The notes under the pieces are model-generated. The model was not told the DNA's origin. It made no database searches and worked only from the letters and a program-made list of their open reading frames with translations. From Escarpia spicata (lineage: Eukaryota; Annelida; Polychaeta; Sabellida; Siboglinidae): a stretch of DNA of 64,000 bases. Below, piece by piece: positions 1 through 44,583 of this stretch; within the stretch, counting starts at the first letter, position 1; each line of letters opens with the position of its first letter. A program made the translations under genes and the position numbers. The stretch lies in NCBI GenBank assembly GCA_963995525.1, contig OZ023206.1:73624506-73688505 (forward strand), read 5' to 3'.

Positions 1-478
<478 letters not shown>

Positions 479-1956
479 GGAGGGTAGTTGTGATTTTATG
501 TAATCGTGTATTTACATTACAGGACACATTTTAAAATGGAAACAAATGATCCCGTATATCCCCAAATCAATCTTCTCAAGAAACGTTGCTTGTGGTTGTT
601 TATGGTGGTACTATATGTATCCAGGAAACATAACGGATTATGACGACAAATGTAGCAAGACGAAATCCGCGAGCCGCGTTGGATACAACAAAGTTTCCCA
701 ATATAATGTATTTGTACGGTGACTTACTAGCCTACATTTAAGTGTGTTTCGGATCTATATGTAACACCATTAGCACATAGAGACCTTGTATGTTATTCAG
801 GTAGGAGTAAAACATGACATCAAGAGAATATTCCTGTAGAAACACTTCTACACATCTCACAAGTGCGATATAAGCGATTGCCATATATTGTTTACAGCTG
901 GTAACCTGATATAGGCATCCATACCCTGGCTACAGACCACGACACAGTGTCACTGGCGAAATCATTAACGCAGCTGAACTTAAAACAGTATTATTGTCCT
1001 AAACAACATGCTACCTATTTGTTTGTTCTTTTCATAATTCCACGTCGTTTCAGTAACTGTTACGGGTATATTTTCTTCAAAACTTATTGCCAAAAGACAA
1101 ACTGTACACATTATTTACCAGCGTCCTTATAGCATCGACATCTGAAAGACTGAATGAGTCAAGCAAACATTCGGTAAATCTGCATTATATTAACTATTAA
1201 AGTTTTATTCTGGGCCTAAACATACTACCCTATTTTGTTCGTTCTCTCCCTAATTCAATATCATCTTAGGCTTGCATTTTTTTTACAACAATATTGGGTA
1301 TCACATCACTTTAGTTGCAGAAAGCAAAATGAAAACACAAAATGAAAATACAACTATTACAAGACTGTCGACTCAAGAACCTTGGACATTGGAAAACTCC
1401 GTACGTCATTGTGTCGTCACGCCGACGTAGAGCTATATCGGTTTCGCTGCCATCAAAGCACGTCAGATTCGCCGCAGTTTAAAAGTAGCCGGAGCTTATA
1501 TCATATATATATATATATATAACATGAGATCAAGAAATGGTGAAGTGTTTATGTCTGAACCTATGCAAATGAGGAAAACAGCGTCGCAATCGGAAGATTG
1601 ATGTACTGAGTACCCGTCGCCAACATCGTTCTGAACCGTACAGAATATCGAAAACGGCACGATTGTAGGTCCGTTTATAGGTGTTCTATGAACGGTTACC
1701 GGGAAATATTGATGACGCTAGAATAACAGAAAATGCATCCTTTCAAACGATACCTAGATCGTCGAGATAGGACGGTCTGTGAGGGTGCTAGCGACCGTAT
1801 AATGTCATGTTTGAGAAGTGTAGAGTTATTCATGTTTTTCTCGCTTATCTATTTTTGATTGTAGTAAATGGTAGTAACATGTAATTTCTCATTAATACAC
1901 GAATCAATCAATAAATATTGTCTCACCAATGCATAGTTAAACCACGTGTAACAGCT
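479..1956. other. No gene seen; short AT tract
   Basis: Only short random-looking frames are present. A TA dinucleotide run lies at about 1500-1520. No splice-bounded coding segment or recognisable transposon protein was found on either strand. Confidence 0.5.
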
Positions 1957-2027
1957 AGGACACTAACGTATGGCGACATAAGGACACTAACCTATGGCAA
2001 CATATGGACACTAACATATGGCGACAT
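1957..2027. repeat. Three-copy ~24-bp tandem repeat
   Basis: Three consecutive, slightly diverged copies of a unit beginning GGACACTAAC and ending GGCGACAT or GGCAACAT. Confidence 0.85.
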
Positions 2028-2139
2028 GCTTTGATAATGTATAGACTAGTAAATATTAATCACAATCACCAAAAGTGTACAAAGACACGTGGTGTATGTT
2101 AGTCTAATAACATATTCTATCACTAGTTATCAATTTGTC

Positions 2140-2242
2140 ATGACCTATGTTTTACTTTGTAGCGCCTTTGAGCAAGTATTTAATCCGGACACACGGCGCA
2201 TAATAAATCTTTAAATTACTAAATTATTATTATTATTAGTTG
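2140..2242 (+). repeat. 3' tail of a LINE/SINE with (TTA)n end
   Basis: The stretch has the layout of the 3' terminus of many L2-like LINEs and their SINE partners: a segment resembling GCGC(C/T)TTTGAGCA, then a GGCGC box, AATAAAT, and finally a run of TTA trinucleotides. No coding remnant is visible upstream, so this is probably a 5'-truncated copy or a SINE. Confidence 0.45.
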
Positions 2243-2589
2243 GAACCAAACAATTGTCACTGCTGTAGTTTTCTGGGAAACATGGGTGGCTCAATTAGCA
2301 CTGCCTTCCCCTAATTGCGATATATAAGATGATCAACACGAAATTAATTAGTCAATCAACAAAACATTATTGTATGTTATTGGTCATGTTTAAATGGGCT
2401 TGTTTTTGTGAAACAATGCAAATGTTTCAATCAATCACAATCAATCACAATACTTTTTTGTCCCTTGTGAGGGAAATTCATGTGGAGTGTAGCAGCATAT
2501 TAAGACATATAAAACAAATGTACATGCAATATACACAATGTAAAAATAAAAAGACTAAAAGTAATAACAGTTATATCGGTTAAATAAAT

Positions 2590-5500
2590 AAATTAAATAT
2601 GTTAAATAAGTTAAATAAGTTACAACAGTTTAAAAAAAGTTAAGTTAAAGTTAAATCATCTCACAAATCATCTCAGGCTCACTCAGTGTCAGACTGGCAG
2701 AGATGGAGGGGAACGAAGGTCAGTTACTCATTCATTAGTCTTATTGACGAGGGGACAAAAGAGTTTCGAGTGCGGTTCAGTTTGCAGTGAGGGAGTTGAA
2801 AGCGACGGCCAGAAGGAAGTAGTTTATAGCATGGAAACAGGGGATGTTCGGGGTCTGAGGAGACATTCCTTCCCTTTCTCTCTGCCCGTTGCCTGTATAG
2901 ATCCTCTAGACTGGTCTGCTTTTTTCCCACCACCTTGCCACTAAACCTGACTGTTCGTGCCAGAGTGTTGCGATGCACGATTCTCAGGCCGCCGTACCAC
3001 ACAAGAAACCCAAATGCAATAGAGCTTTCTATGTAGCATCTGTAGAAGGTTTGTAGAACATGTGTGCTGACACTGAGTGACCTGAGCTTGCGTAAGAAAT
3101 ACAGCTTTTGCTGGCACTTTCTGTTAATTATCGCTGTATTTTCACCAAATGTGAACTTTGCATCTATGATAGTGCCGAGATACTTGTATTCATCTACTCT
3201 CCTTACACACTCTCGGTTAATGAATAGTCTCTTGGGAGAAGTAGGATTTTTCCTAAAATCTATTATGAGTTCTTCAGTTTTACGAACGTTCAGGTCTAGG
3301 AAATGATTGTCGCACCACAATGTGAAATCAGCTACAGCGCACGCACACACTTGATCAGAGCCGGATAGGTCGACGATAGCTGTGCCATCGCTGTATTTAA
3401 TGAAATTGACGCTCTCCTGGCTGCTACGACAGTCGTCTGTGTAAAGTGTGAACAGAACAGGGTAGATCACAGAGCCCTGGGGGGCACCAGTGAAAGTGAA
3501 GAGTGAGCTCGAAACAGCACCATTATAGCGCACTACTTGCGTACGCTCAGTAAGAAACTGGTTTACCCACAAGATGATGTGTGGGTTCACATGCATATTG
3601 ACAAGTTTACTCATCATGATGTGTGGCTGGATGGTGGTGAAAGCCGACGAAAAGTCAATAAAGACTATCCTGGCAAACGACTTGGGCTTTTCCAGATGAG
3701 TGTACACATTATGACATAGAGTGAGGACTGCATCATCCACACCTCGATTGTGTTTATACGCAAATTGGAGGGGATCCAGTTGATCCCCAACATGCTCCAG
3801 GAGGGGACGAAGTACGAGTCGCTCAAAGCACTTCATGACGATTGAGGTAAGCGCCACTGGCCGGTAGTCGTTGAGAACAGATGGCACAGGTTTCTTGGGG
3901 ACAGGACATATAACTGACGATTTCCAGGCCGGGGGGATGCGATGCTGCTTCAGAGACCAGTTGAAAAGGATGCTGAACACTGCACCCAGCTGAGCATGGC
4001 ACTCCTTGAGGACCCGACCACTGACGTTTTCAGGCCCAGTTGCCTTGTGAGGATTAACGTGCTTGAAGATCTTACTGACGTCATCAGGAGTTGTTTCTGG
4101 GGTATCATCCTCAGTGAGCTGACACTCAATATCATCCACCGCCTCCTGACGCTCACGTGAGAAGTCATGCCGGTCAAAACGCCCAAAGAAGGAATTCAAG
4201 TCCTCAGCGAACTTGAGACTCTCTTCCGCTGACTCTGAGGTTTGTATGACACGTTTGCCGGACTCAACACCAGACAGAGTTTTTAGTCCCTGCCATGCCC
4301 TGCGCATATTGCCGTATTGGAACAGGCGTTCAATTCTGTCCTTGTATTCTAGTTTAGCGTCCCTGATCTGCTTCTTTAGAGTACACTGGATCCTTTTTGC
4401 TTCAGTGCGGTTGTTAGACATGAAAGCTCTCTTCTTCTCGTTGATTATGTTTTTCAGTTCTTTACTCACCCACGGTTTGTTATTTGAGAAGATTTTCACA
4501 GTTTTTGTGGGGATAATCATATCTTCACAAAACTTGATATAGTCTGTGACAACATCAACTGCTTCTTCAAGCGAAGAACTGGATTCAATAAAAACATCCC
4601 ACAAAGTATAGTCAAAACACCCCCTGAGGGCGTCGACCGAATTCAAGTCCCACGTTTTTACAGTTTTCTGCACTGCTTTCTGTCTCTGCAGTTTAGTTCT
4701 ATATGCCGGGATCAAATGTACCACATTGTGATCAGCTGTGCCGAGTGCCATCTTCTTCACGGACTTGTACGCGTCCTTGATGTTGCCATAACAGAGATCC
4801 AGGGTGTTACTACCGCGTGTCTGACACGTCACGTACTGCTGGTAAACAGGCAATGTTTTGTCTAGTCGGCAGCTATTGAAATCTCCGAGTATTATGTTAG
4901 GCGAGTCTGGTGACATTGTCTCACGCCGGTGCACACAGCTAGTGATTGCATCAGCTGCGCGTGCAACATTAGCTGACGGTGGCACATAGACCAGTGTTAA
5001 AAATAGCTGTCCGAACTCTCTGGGTAAATAGGTCGGACGTAGCGACACTGACAATAGCTCCACGTCCGGGGTACACAGTTCTTCCCTCAGGATGACAGAC
5101 TTACACCAGCGCTGGTTAATGTACACACAGATCCCCCCACCCTGTGATTTGCCAGTCAGCTTTTTGTCCCGGTCCAATCTCACTTGGGTACCAAAGCCGT
5201 CAACGTAAAGTTCACTGTCCGGTAATGTTTGATCTAACCAGGTTTCAGTCAGGTATATCAAACAAGCTTCTTTATAGGCTCACTGTAACGCAACATTGGC
5301 CTGAAGTTCTTCAAATTTCGAACGTAACGATCGGACATTAGCTACCATGATAGAGAGCAGGGGGAGGGTGCGTACCTTCTTTTCCTTCAGTCTCTGGCGA
5401 ACGCCGCCTTTCTTGCCCCGCTTGCGTCGCGGGTGGTTTATATTGTTAGTGTCCGAGAGCACTGTAAAGTCATTTAAATCCAGGAGTGGACCAGAAAGAT

Positions 5501-5756
5501 TGTCAGTGACACTGGGTCGCAAGGCCAACAGCGCGTCACGTGTATAAGTCTTGAAACTGCCATCTTGCCAAATCGGTTCACCACTCACACACACAACGAG
5601 TAAAATGGTCCATAAAACTGCCCAAACTTTGGTTGTTCTGCCGCACAACATCTTCATATTACTTCTCGACGAACATATATAAAGTCCTTCAGTTAAAACT
5701 GACGAAAAACGATAAACAACACAGAGGCTAAATGCAAACACTCCAGGTCGCCACAA
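2590..5756 (-). mobile_element. L2/CR1-type LINE, near full length, inactive
   Basis: A non-LTR retrotransposon read on the minus strand. One reading frame covers an apurinic-type endonuclease and a reverse transcriptase. The 3' side (left end) runs into AT-rich repeats resembling TTTAACTTA near 2590-2640, a plausible LINE tail. No target duplication was identified. It lies about 0.3 kb upstream of the first SELENBP1 exon in opposite orientation, and was probably a dispersed insertion rather than part of that gene. Confidence 0.85.
2724..5756 (-). pseudogene. LINE ORF2: endonuclease-reverse transcriptase with one in-frame stop
   Basis: One frame of about 1,010 codons broken only by a TGA at 5280-5282. 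The N-terminal part has a hydrophobic, signal-like stretch (WAVLWTILLVVCVSG) and a basic segment (RRKRGKKGG). The endonuclease follows, with LTETWL, GGGICVYIN, ILGDFN and ADHNVVHL. The reverse transcriptase has NDYRPVALTS, FIDFSSAF and GAPQGS. Its catalytic box, normally F/Y-A-D-D, reads YSDG, so the second aspartate is lost. The architecture matches the fish and invertebrate L2/CR1 families (jockey superfamily). The stop and the damaged active site show that this copy is dead, although most of the frame remains open. Confidence 0.88.
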
Positions 5757-6067
5757 CAGCGCCCTCTATCCCCCAAAGCATATTTTCCACACTTCGTTTA
5801 CACAGAGAGTTTAATGTTATGTAGTGTTCTATACTGTGCGTTAAAATAAAAAAATTGTTATTTACATCAATAAATTGGAGTTGGAAAACATCTTCCTCTT
5901 CTTCCTGGTATTATATAAAGTAAATGTGAACGTTTCGCATACGACTGCTTATTGGGTAATGTTTCTAAATAATTTTACGATCACCTGTGGAGAGACAAAG
6001 TTATTTACGTTTCGTTGTCGTATTCCATTCACCCTGACAGGTGATACTTGTCGTTGCACCTCGCACA
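5757..6067 (+). promoter_or_regulatory. Presumed 5' flank and leader of SELENBP1
   Basis: Non-coding sequence between the LINE and the first recognised exon. A TATA-like or initiator element cannot be assigned with confidence, so transcription start is unknown. The designation rests only on position directly upstream of the start codon at 6068. Confidence 0.3.
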
Positions 6068-39481
<33,414 letters not shown>

Positions 39482-40695
39482 CATTCTCACGGAGGTCGAC
39501 AACCAAACCCGATTGAATAAGAGCCGACAGTCGACATGGAGTCGACGTATAAATATCGTTAATCCAGATCATCCTGATTTTGTTAATCCAGATTATCCGA
39601 ACCCGTTAATATAGATCCCGGTCATCCGGACCCGCTAATCAGGATCCAGATCATCCGGATCAGGATAAATCAGACAGTGATAAACGGAAAGATTCAGCAT
39701 CCGGATGTAATTTTACAGAAACAGAATTTTTGCAGACGCTAATATTCCCCGCTGTGTGTATGATTAGTTTTCCCGAAATACTTTCCGTTGGACACACATG
39801 CACACGACACACGAACGCACGCACATGTTTGGATTAACGAGTTGTCCCTGTACATCACAGTTCATTGCCGGACGCCAGGTTTCTATGATGGCATGTGATG
39901 CTTCGATTTTTCAACGTTTAATCCTTGTTGACAATTCGTAGAAGCAAAACTGAGCTAGGTTTTACATAAATCAAAGTTTGTCTTTCTTCCTATACATTGT
40001 GCGCTTGATGTTTACTATCGTTTATATTCCACAAATTGTGAAGATTCAGTCGACCATGAATTATTAGTTGTTGCAATAATATCATTTAGTAGTGTTTTCG
40101 TAAAAGCTCATTATACTATTGGTGTTACACTATTAAACTTTGAGCACATTAAGTCAGTATTGTGTTAAATACTGTTAGTATAAGAAGTGTTACAGCACTG
40201 TGTTACATGCACCTGTTTTTGCAATGTTGTCGTTCTATGTTACTGATATTATGCGTTGAACAGTTACATAAGCTGTACGGCTTCTGTTCTAATTGTCAAA
40301 CATATGTTCAACTGTTGTTGATAAAACTGACACTGGAGCCCGGCCTTCCTCATACTTATGTTAACTGTGCATCAGTCACAACTCATTCTCTGCACAATGT
40401 AATGCAGTGATGGTGTAAAACCTCTGCTGAAGTGTCGGCGTCGCACACCGTGTTACGTGCATTTATTTCTGACATATGCAAATTGATTTACATGTATAAG
40501 TAAATTATAACTCTTGTGAAAATTCGTGTAATTTCCGGTTTATGAATATTTAGTAAAATAAGAGTCATGACATTTTAAATGTCTGCTGAAGATGGTTGTA
40601 AATACTTTTTTCAGAGAAGAGAGTATTCCAATTAATTTCTAACAGTATATATATATATATGTATGTATATATATATATATATATAATTATATATA
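39482..40695 (+). other. 3' flank of SELENBP1, no further gene
   Basis: Contains a short tandem motif around 39560-39680 built on TAATCCAGAT and ATCCGG, then unremarkable AT-rich sequence. A polyadenylation site could not be chosen with confidence. It ends in a TA-rich run directly at the Polinton terminus. Confidence 0.5.
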
Positions 40696-41175
40696 TATCG
40701 GCGTCGCGCAGCGTAGACCTGTATATATATTTTTAGCGAAAAAATACGTACAACCCACGTACTATGTATATACAGTGTATATACATGGAAATATTTGTTG
40801 TGTCATTGTTTGTGTTGCATAACGTATATATAGCATATTCCATTTTATGATAGTAGTATAGAGACAAGGCACAGTCTCGCCCCGCCCCTTTTTAGACCTA
40901 AGTACATGCATAAAAAACGTCATTATCAAAATCGGGAACCTACTTATAAAAAAAAGATCAAAGGGTTTTGTGTAACCTGAGTGGAATCGGGAACCTAGTT
41001 ATAAAAAACGTGATTGATGGCCTGTCACTTTTGTGAATGAAAAGCGCCCTCTAGTGGTTAATAACAACGTCCTAGTTACGGCGTCCTTAGTTACGGCGTC
41101 CCTAGTTACGTGATAACGCCATCTAGCGAAGAATAACAGCGTCCCTAGTTACGTGATAACGCCATCTAGCGAATT
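40696..41175. repeat. Polinton left terminal inverted repeat
   Basis: Begins TATCGGCGTCGCGCAGCG and matches the reverse complement of 57273-57708 almost throughout, including GAGACAAGGCACAGTCTCGC and GATGGCCTGTCACTTTTGTG. The inner part contains tandem copies of a unit ending GTCCCTAGTTACGTGATAAC followed by GCCATCTAGCG. The left copy is longer inside because of these tandem units, and lacks an AT insertion present in the right copy. Confidence 0.95.
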
Positions 41176-41664
41176 ATATAATAACAGCGTCCCTAGTTAC
41201 GATACGGGGATATAGCAGAAACCAATGTGGTTATGTTATAGGTAAATCCACCGTGGTTACGGTAAAGCCACCGTGGTTACGAATGCACTAAACCCAGTGT
41301 GAGCGAGATTAGCCGCTGTACCCTGGATATCGCGGTAGTGGTGAAAGTTGAGACGCGACCGGTCGGCCTAGATACGGGCGGCTGAAAATAGATCTACGGC
41401 TGGGACGTTGTTAGCCGGGTTTGTAACGATGCTGAAATAAGCTGGTTGGCGTTGTGGAAACGGCGCTTATGTATGCGTTTAAAAGCGATAATCAGCGGCC
41501 TGGTTTTTGAGGTAGCGGAGTGTTTACGCGGTGGACAAATGGATGCGGAATGACGGTATGTTTTTATGCTAGCAAAACGAAACGAGTGGAATATATAATT
41601 TAAAAGCTGTAAGCAACGGTAAGTACTTATAGGCAATAGAAAACGAGTGAATGTGAACGGTGTT
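41176..41664. other. Polinton left subterminal region
   Basis: Non-coding. It includes two copies of CCACCGTGGTTACG near 41250-41282. It lies downstream of the leftmost gene and probably holds its 3' end. Confidence 0.5.
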
Positions 41665-42138
41665 TTATTCAGAGAAATCACGACGGTGGCGTGAACTTGG
41701 CGGGGTGCTGTCGGATTGTCCCAAGCGCGGTAGTCGCGCAGCGCGCATACGGGCTGCATCACGATGCCGTTGCAACTCGGTAGAGCGATCTATCGGTGTT
41801 AACGGCGTATTAAATCCACGTCTTTCGAATAGTTCATCGGCCGGTGGGGGTGTGTACCCCCACACACACGATCCGTCCGCCCCGAGTATGGTAAAGGAAG
41901 TCATGATTCCGTCGGGCTGGTCGACTGTGGCCGGGTTGGCTATGTTAGGATTGATCCAGTCGGCATCCGTTAACCCCGGCCAGGTGTCTTCCAATGAATC
42001 CTTGAGATCGTCGGGCGTTGGCGGTCGTACCACACCGGTAACTCGACAGAGGGGGACGGTCATATCCATGTATGCGCGTGTTGGTAGAATGACGGTGCAT
42101 CGTAGGTGGTTTCTGTGAATGAAGCATTTTGGTAACAT
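41665..42138 (-). CDS. Uncharacterised Polinton protein, weak U-box-like pattern
   Basis: 157 residues if the ATG at 42138 is used; GC-rich coding sequence reading outward to the left end. I do not recognise the protein. Its C-terminal half has NPATVDQPDGIM, ILGADG, then DELFERRGFNTPLTPIDRST and ELQRHRD. The order loosely recalls U-box ubiquitin-ligase domains (D-P-I-T...IM.DPV..DG..YE...I..W....SPLT...L...L..N), but the central Tyr-Glu is unclear. An upstream ATG at 42260 followed by a consensus donor (GCG then GTAACT) suggests a 5' exon, yet its phase does not fit the obvious acceptor at 42114. Start and function are open. Confidence 0.5.
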   Translation of the reverse strand: MLPKCFIHRNHLRCTVILPTRAYMDMTVPLCRVTGVVRPPTPDDLKDSLEDTWPGLTDADWINPNIANPATVDQPDGIMTSFTILGADGSCVWGYTPPPADELFERRGFNTPLTPIDRSTELQRHRDAARMRAARLPRLGQSDSTPPSSRHRRDFSE

Positions 42139-43284
42139 AAGTGAAGTGAAAATATGTATAGGAAAATGAATAAAGAACGAAAGCGTGTATTAAATATCAG
42201 TAAATAAAATATGAAATAGTAAGTTACCGCCCCCGGAAAAGTAACTAGCACGTCTGCCATGTAGTAGATAATGAATATTTGTTATGACAACTGTGAATAG
42301 AAATGACCTCTGTCATATATGAAAAGGGGGAGTTTTGAAAACGAAATGTATTTAAAAATGACAGCTCTAAGAAATAATTAAAGAAAATTATAAATCGGGG
42401 TAATCGGAAAAAAGAAAATAACCACTAAAAGTAATGAAATAAACTTATAGTTTAATATGTAAATGAAGAAAATAAGAGTTATATGAATGACAGCTCTAAG
42501 AAATAATTAAAGAAAATTATAAATCGGGGTAATCGGAAAAGAAAATAACCAATAAAAGTAATGAAATAAACTGATAGTTTAATATGTAAATGAAGAAATA
42601 AGAGTTATATGAAAATAAGAAGTACCTTTGTTCTTTTGCAGTGGCAGTTGTTGGCGTAGCGAGCGCTCGGGAGGTGGCCATGACAAGGAATGAGCGAAGA
42701 CCGGTGCGTTGTTGTGTAACGTTAGGTATGTGTTAAGAGCGCATGCGCAAAAGTGACGTAAAACAGTGAAAGGAAAGATATCAAAATATCAATAAACGAA
42801 CGTTTAAATACAAAAATGAACCGTTGCGTCCGCTTAGTTAGGGATCAAGTATGTTGTGGAGTGTTAATAATAGAGAAATTCGATGTGAAAGTAACATTTA
42901 ACGCAGGACGCACTAAAGTGACCGTGTAATTTTTTTCTTGGCGCTGACTAGAAACCGGATGGTGACGCAAAACAGCTGTGACGCTAATGGGGTAGCTTAT
43001 CGTGAAAGGAATGTGAAGCGCGAACAATGCTTTTTCCAAAACGTAAACGACGCGTTAAAAGTATGAATTTAAGCGTTGTGTGGGATCAGTGGCGTGTAGG
43101 GAATTAAGTGGTGTGGTTATTGTAGAAAAATTGGCTGTAAATAAACGTTTGTCAACGAACGCACTACATGACCGTCTGATTTTTTTCCGGAAATAAAAGT
43201 CATCGGATACTAGGCGGTTATGCGTTGTAATAGAAACGTCGATTAGGGGGGTATGCGTTAAGTACGCATGCGCCGTATGTTGCT
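42139..43284. other. Polinton intergenic region with duplicated blocks
   Basis: No gene assigned. It holds the ~128-bp tandem duplication and a pair of diverged repeats (around 42845-42990 and 43085-43230, sharing GCACTA...TGACCGT.TGATTTTTTTC-like wording). The second pair lies just upstream of the TATA box for the DNA-binding protein gene. Confidence 0.5.
42360..42615. repeat. Two-copy ~128-bp tandem duplication
   Basis: The block starting GACAGCTCTAAGAAATAATT and ending AAATAAGAGTTATATGAA is repeated in tandem with only a handful of differences, so it is recent. Confidence 0.95.
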
Positions 43285-43292
43285 TATATAAA
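43285..43292 (+). promoter_or_regulatory. TATA box before the RPA-like gene
   Basis: TATATAAA in the context TTGCTTATATAAAGCGG. Transcription would start near 43315, which excludes the ATG at 43310 and supports the ATG at 43379. Confidence 0.65.
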
Positions 43293-43378
43293 GCGGTGGA
43301 AAATTTTGTATGCGGTATAATGCAAGTGGTCTGACTGATTTCAGCAGCAACAGCCGTAGAAGTTCTTCCACCGCGAGA

Positions 43379-44086
43379 ATGGCCGATCATAGCGAGATGA
43401 CGACACCGTTGAAAAAACTGAAGGCGATGCGCAAACAAGCGTGTAAGGCGAGCGGTAGTCAACAACAACAACCGCCTGCGGAAGCGACCACACCGGCTGC
43501 TAAGAGACCCGTGTTGGTTATAGCGTCCCCGATTGGGCGTAAACGAGGGGCTGAAGAAGCGGCGTTGGAGACACCGCCGACTAGGCGTGCCTCGCTTGAT
43601 CGAGAATGCAGCGCTGCAACGTCATCACAGGCTACCTTGGTGAGTGTAAGGGAACTGGCCTGTTCTAAGAACGGTGTGTATAAGCTTAAGACTTCGGCAT
43701 ACATTGAGGCTGTGAGTTATCGTGATAAATGCACGTACAGGGGATGTTCCCAATGTCGACGCAAGCTGTATCAAAACACAGACGGCGTGATGTTATGTCG
43801 AACCCACGGGGAACCTGATATGGTAAAAAATTACTTTGCTTTGCGTGTCATGATTCGAGATGGAGATGACGAAGAAGATGAAATGTGGCTGACGTTGTTT
43901 GACACGCAAATGGCAAAGCTGATTGAGTACCGGGCTGATTACTTGGTGGAGTTAAACGAGGAGGAACTTCGCGATACTGTACTTGAGTTGGCCGGTACTA
44001 AAGTGGAGCTCAGTGTTCGTAAGACGACCTGGGAAGGTGAGCCGTCGTATACGGTGCGCACACTGAGGAGAGCCGTTGATGAGTAA
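43379..44086 (+). CDS. RPA70-like single-strand DNA-binding protein
   Basis: 235 residues. The N-terminus is basic and low complexity (glutamine run; possible nuclear signal KRPVLVIASPIGRKRG). From about residue 110 it resembles the C-terminal DNA-binding OB-fold of eukaryotic replication protein A large subunit. A zinc ribbon is formed by C118-x4-C123 and C140-x2-H143, with an extra C126, followed by YFALRVMIRDG and EMWLTLFDTQMAKLI, the RPA pattern in which a W/F-L-T-x-F block follows. A role covering displaced strands during protein-primed replication fits, since that mode exposes long single strands. A splice donor lies inside the gene at 43640, so the N-terminal 87 residues may also be joined to other exons. 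Confidence 0.72.
   Translation: MADHSEMTTPLKKLKAMRKQACKASGSQQQQPPAEATTPAAKRPVLVIASPIGRKRGAEEAALETPPTRRASLDRECSAATSSQATLVSVRELACSKNGVYKLKTSAYIEAVSYRDKCTYRGCSQCRRKLYQNTDGVMLCRTHGEPDMVKNYFALRVMIRDGDDEEDEMWLTLFDTQMAKLIEYRADYLVELNEEELRDTVLELAGTKVELSVRKTTWEGEPSYTVRTLRRAVDE
43640..43645 (+). promoter_or_regulatory. Strong splice donor inside the RPA-like gene
   Basis: CTTG followed by GTGAGT, near the animal consensus, exactly between codons 87 and 88. Three downstream open segments start at acceptor-like sites in the same phase (44106, 44311, 44584). Use of the site is inferred. Confidence 0.5.
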
Positions 44087-44105
44087 TGGGTTTCTTGTGT
44101 TATAG

Positions 44106-44237
44106 GAGGCCCCGCTGGTGACGGCGTTGCTAACTAGTAAACCGACCAGTGACGAAGCTGCGCGCTTACTAGACGAGATAGTGGAAAATTACGTAATGGC
44201 CTGGTGTTCAGCTTACGAAGCAAAGAGAGCCTACTAG
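44106..44237 (+). CDS. Candidate alternative 3' exon A
   Basis: Preceded by TTTCTTGTGTTATAG. The TAG of the acceptor is itself an in-frame stop, so the frame opens exactly at GAG. It runs 43 codons (EAPLVTALLTSKPTSDEAAR, LLDEIVENYV and on to a stop) without an ATG near its start. That pattern is expected of a spliced exon rather than a free gene. No homologue recognised. It contains its own possible phase-0 donor (TAC then GTAATG at about 44195). Confidence 0.45.
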   Translation, partial: EAPLVTALLTSKPTSDEAARLLDEIVENYVMAWCSAYEAKRAY

Positions 44238-44267
44238 TGGAGCTACGAAATAGAACGGCGCTCAGCC

Positions 44268-44276
44268 TATATAAAA
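44268..44276 (+). promoter_or_regulatory. Possible TATA box upstream of module B
   Basis: TATATAAAA in the context CAGCCTATATAAAACATG. It is too close to the ATG at 44278 to use it; the ATG at 44296 would sit about at the start site. This is an alternative to splicing for expressing module B. Confidence 0.4.
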
Positions 44277-44310
44277 CATGACATTTATTTGTTGTATGTT
44301 GTGTCTACAG

Positions 44311-44481
44311 GAGGTGCGGCAAGTTCTGCTGGAAATGTTAGCCAATAATGAACGGATGCGTGCGAGATACGCCGAAGTTGCCGTGTTCGTACAAACACTG
44401 CTCGATCGTTCGGTGACGGATAGTGAGAGGAAAGACGCCGCGTTGATGGCTCGTGTTAACGCAGAAAAAGAGGCGGATTAA
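44311..44481 (+). CDS. Candidate alternative 3' exon B (helical peptide)
   Basis: Preceded by TGTTGTGTCTACAG, a good acceptor. It encodes 56 residues, EVRQVLLEMLANNERMRARY to ARVNAEKEAD, predicted by eye to be helical and highly charged. The frame also extends upstream to ATGs at 44296 and 44278, so a separate 61-residue gene is possible. It is in phase 0 relative to the donor at 43640. Confidence 0.45.
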   Translation, partial: EVRQVLLEMLANNERMRARYAEVAVFVQTLLDRSVTDSERKDAALMARVNAEKEAD

Positions 44482-44583
44482 TGATAATAATATGTTTTGT
44501 AGAGAGCGCGACGGCCTGAACGTGCGCACGATCGCCGTGGGAAGTGTAATGTGTGTTTGTAGGCACCTGCTTTTGTGCTGTAG

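Noticed and set aside
5590..5700. 2A-like translational skipping peptide at the LINE N-terminus
   Set aside because: The hydrophobic stretch is there but the required D-x-E-x-N-P-G-P ending is absent (it reads SGEPIW).
41394..41762. 122-codon minus-strand frame at the Polinton left end
   Set aside because: It overlaps the better candidate gene in another frame and runs through AT-rich subterminal DNA without conserved features.
43310..43378. Upstream ATG extending the RPA-like gene by 23 residues
   Set aside because: It lies before the expected transcription start set by the TATA box at 43285, and the added residues look non-coding.
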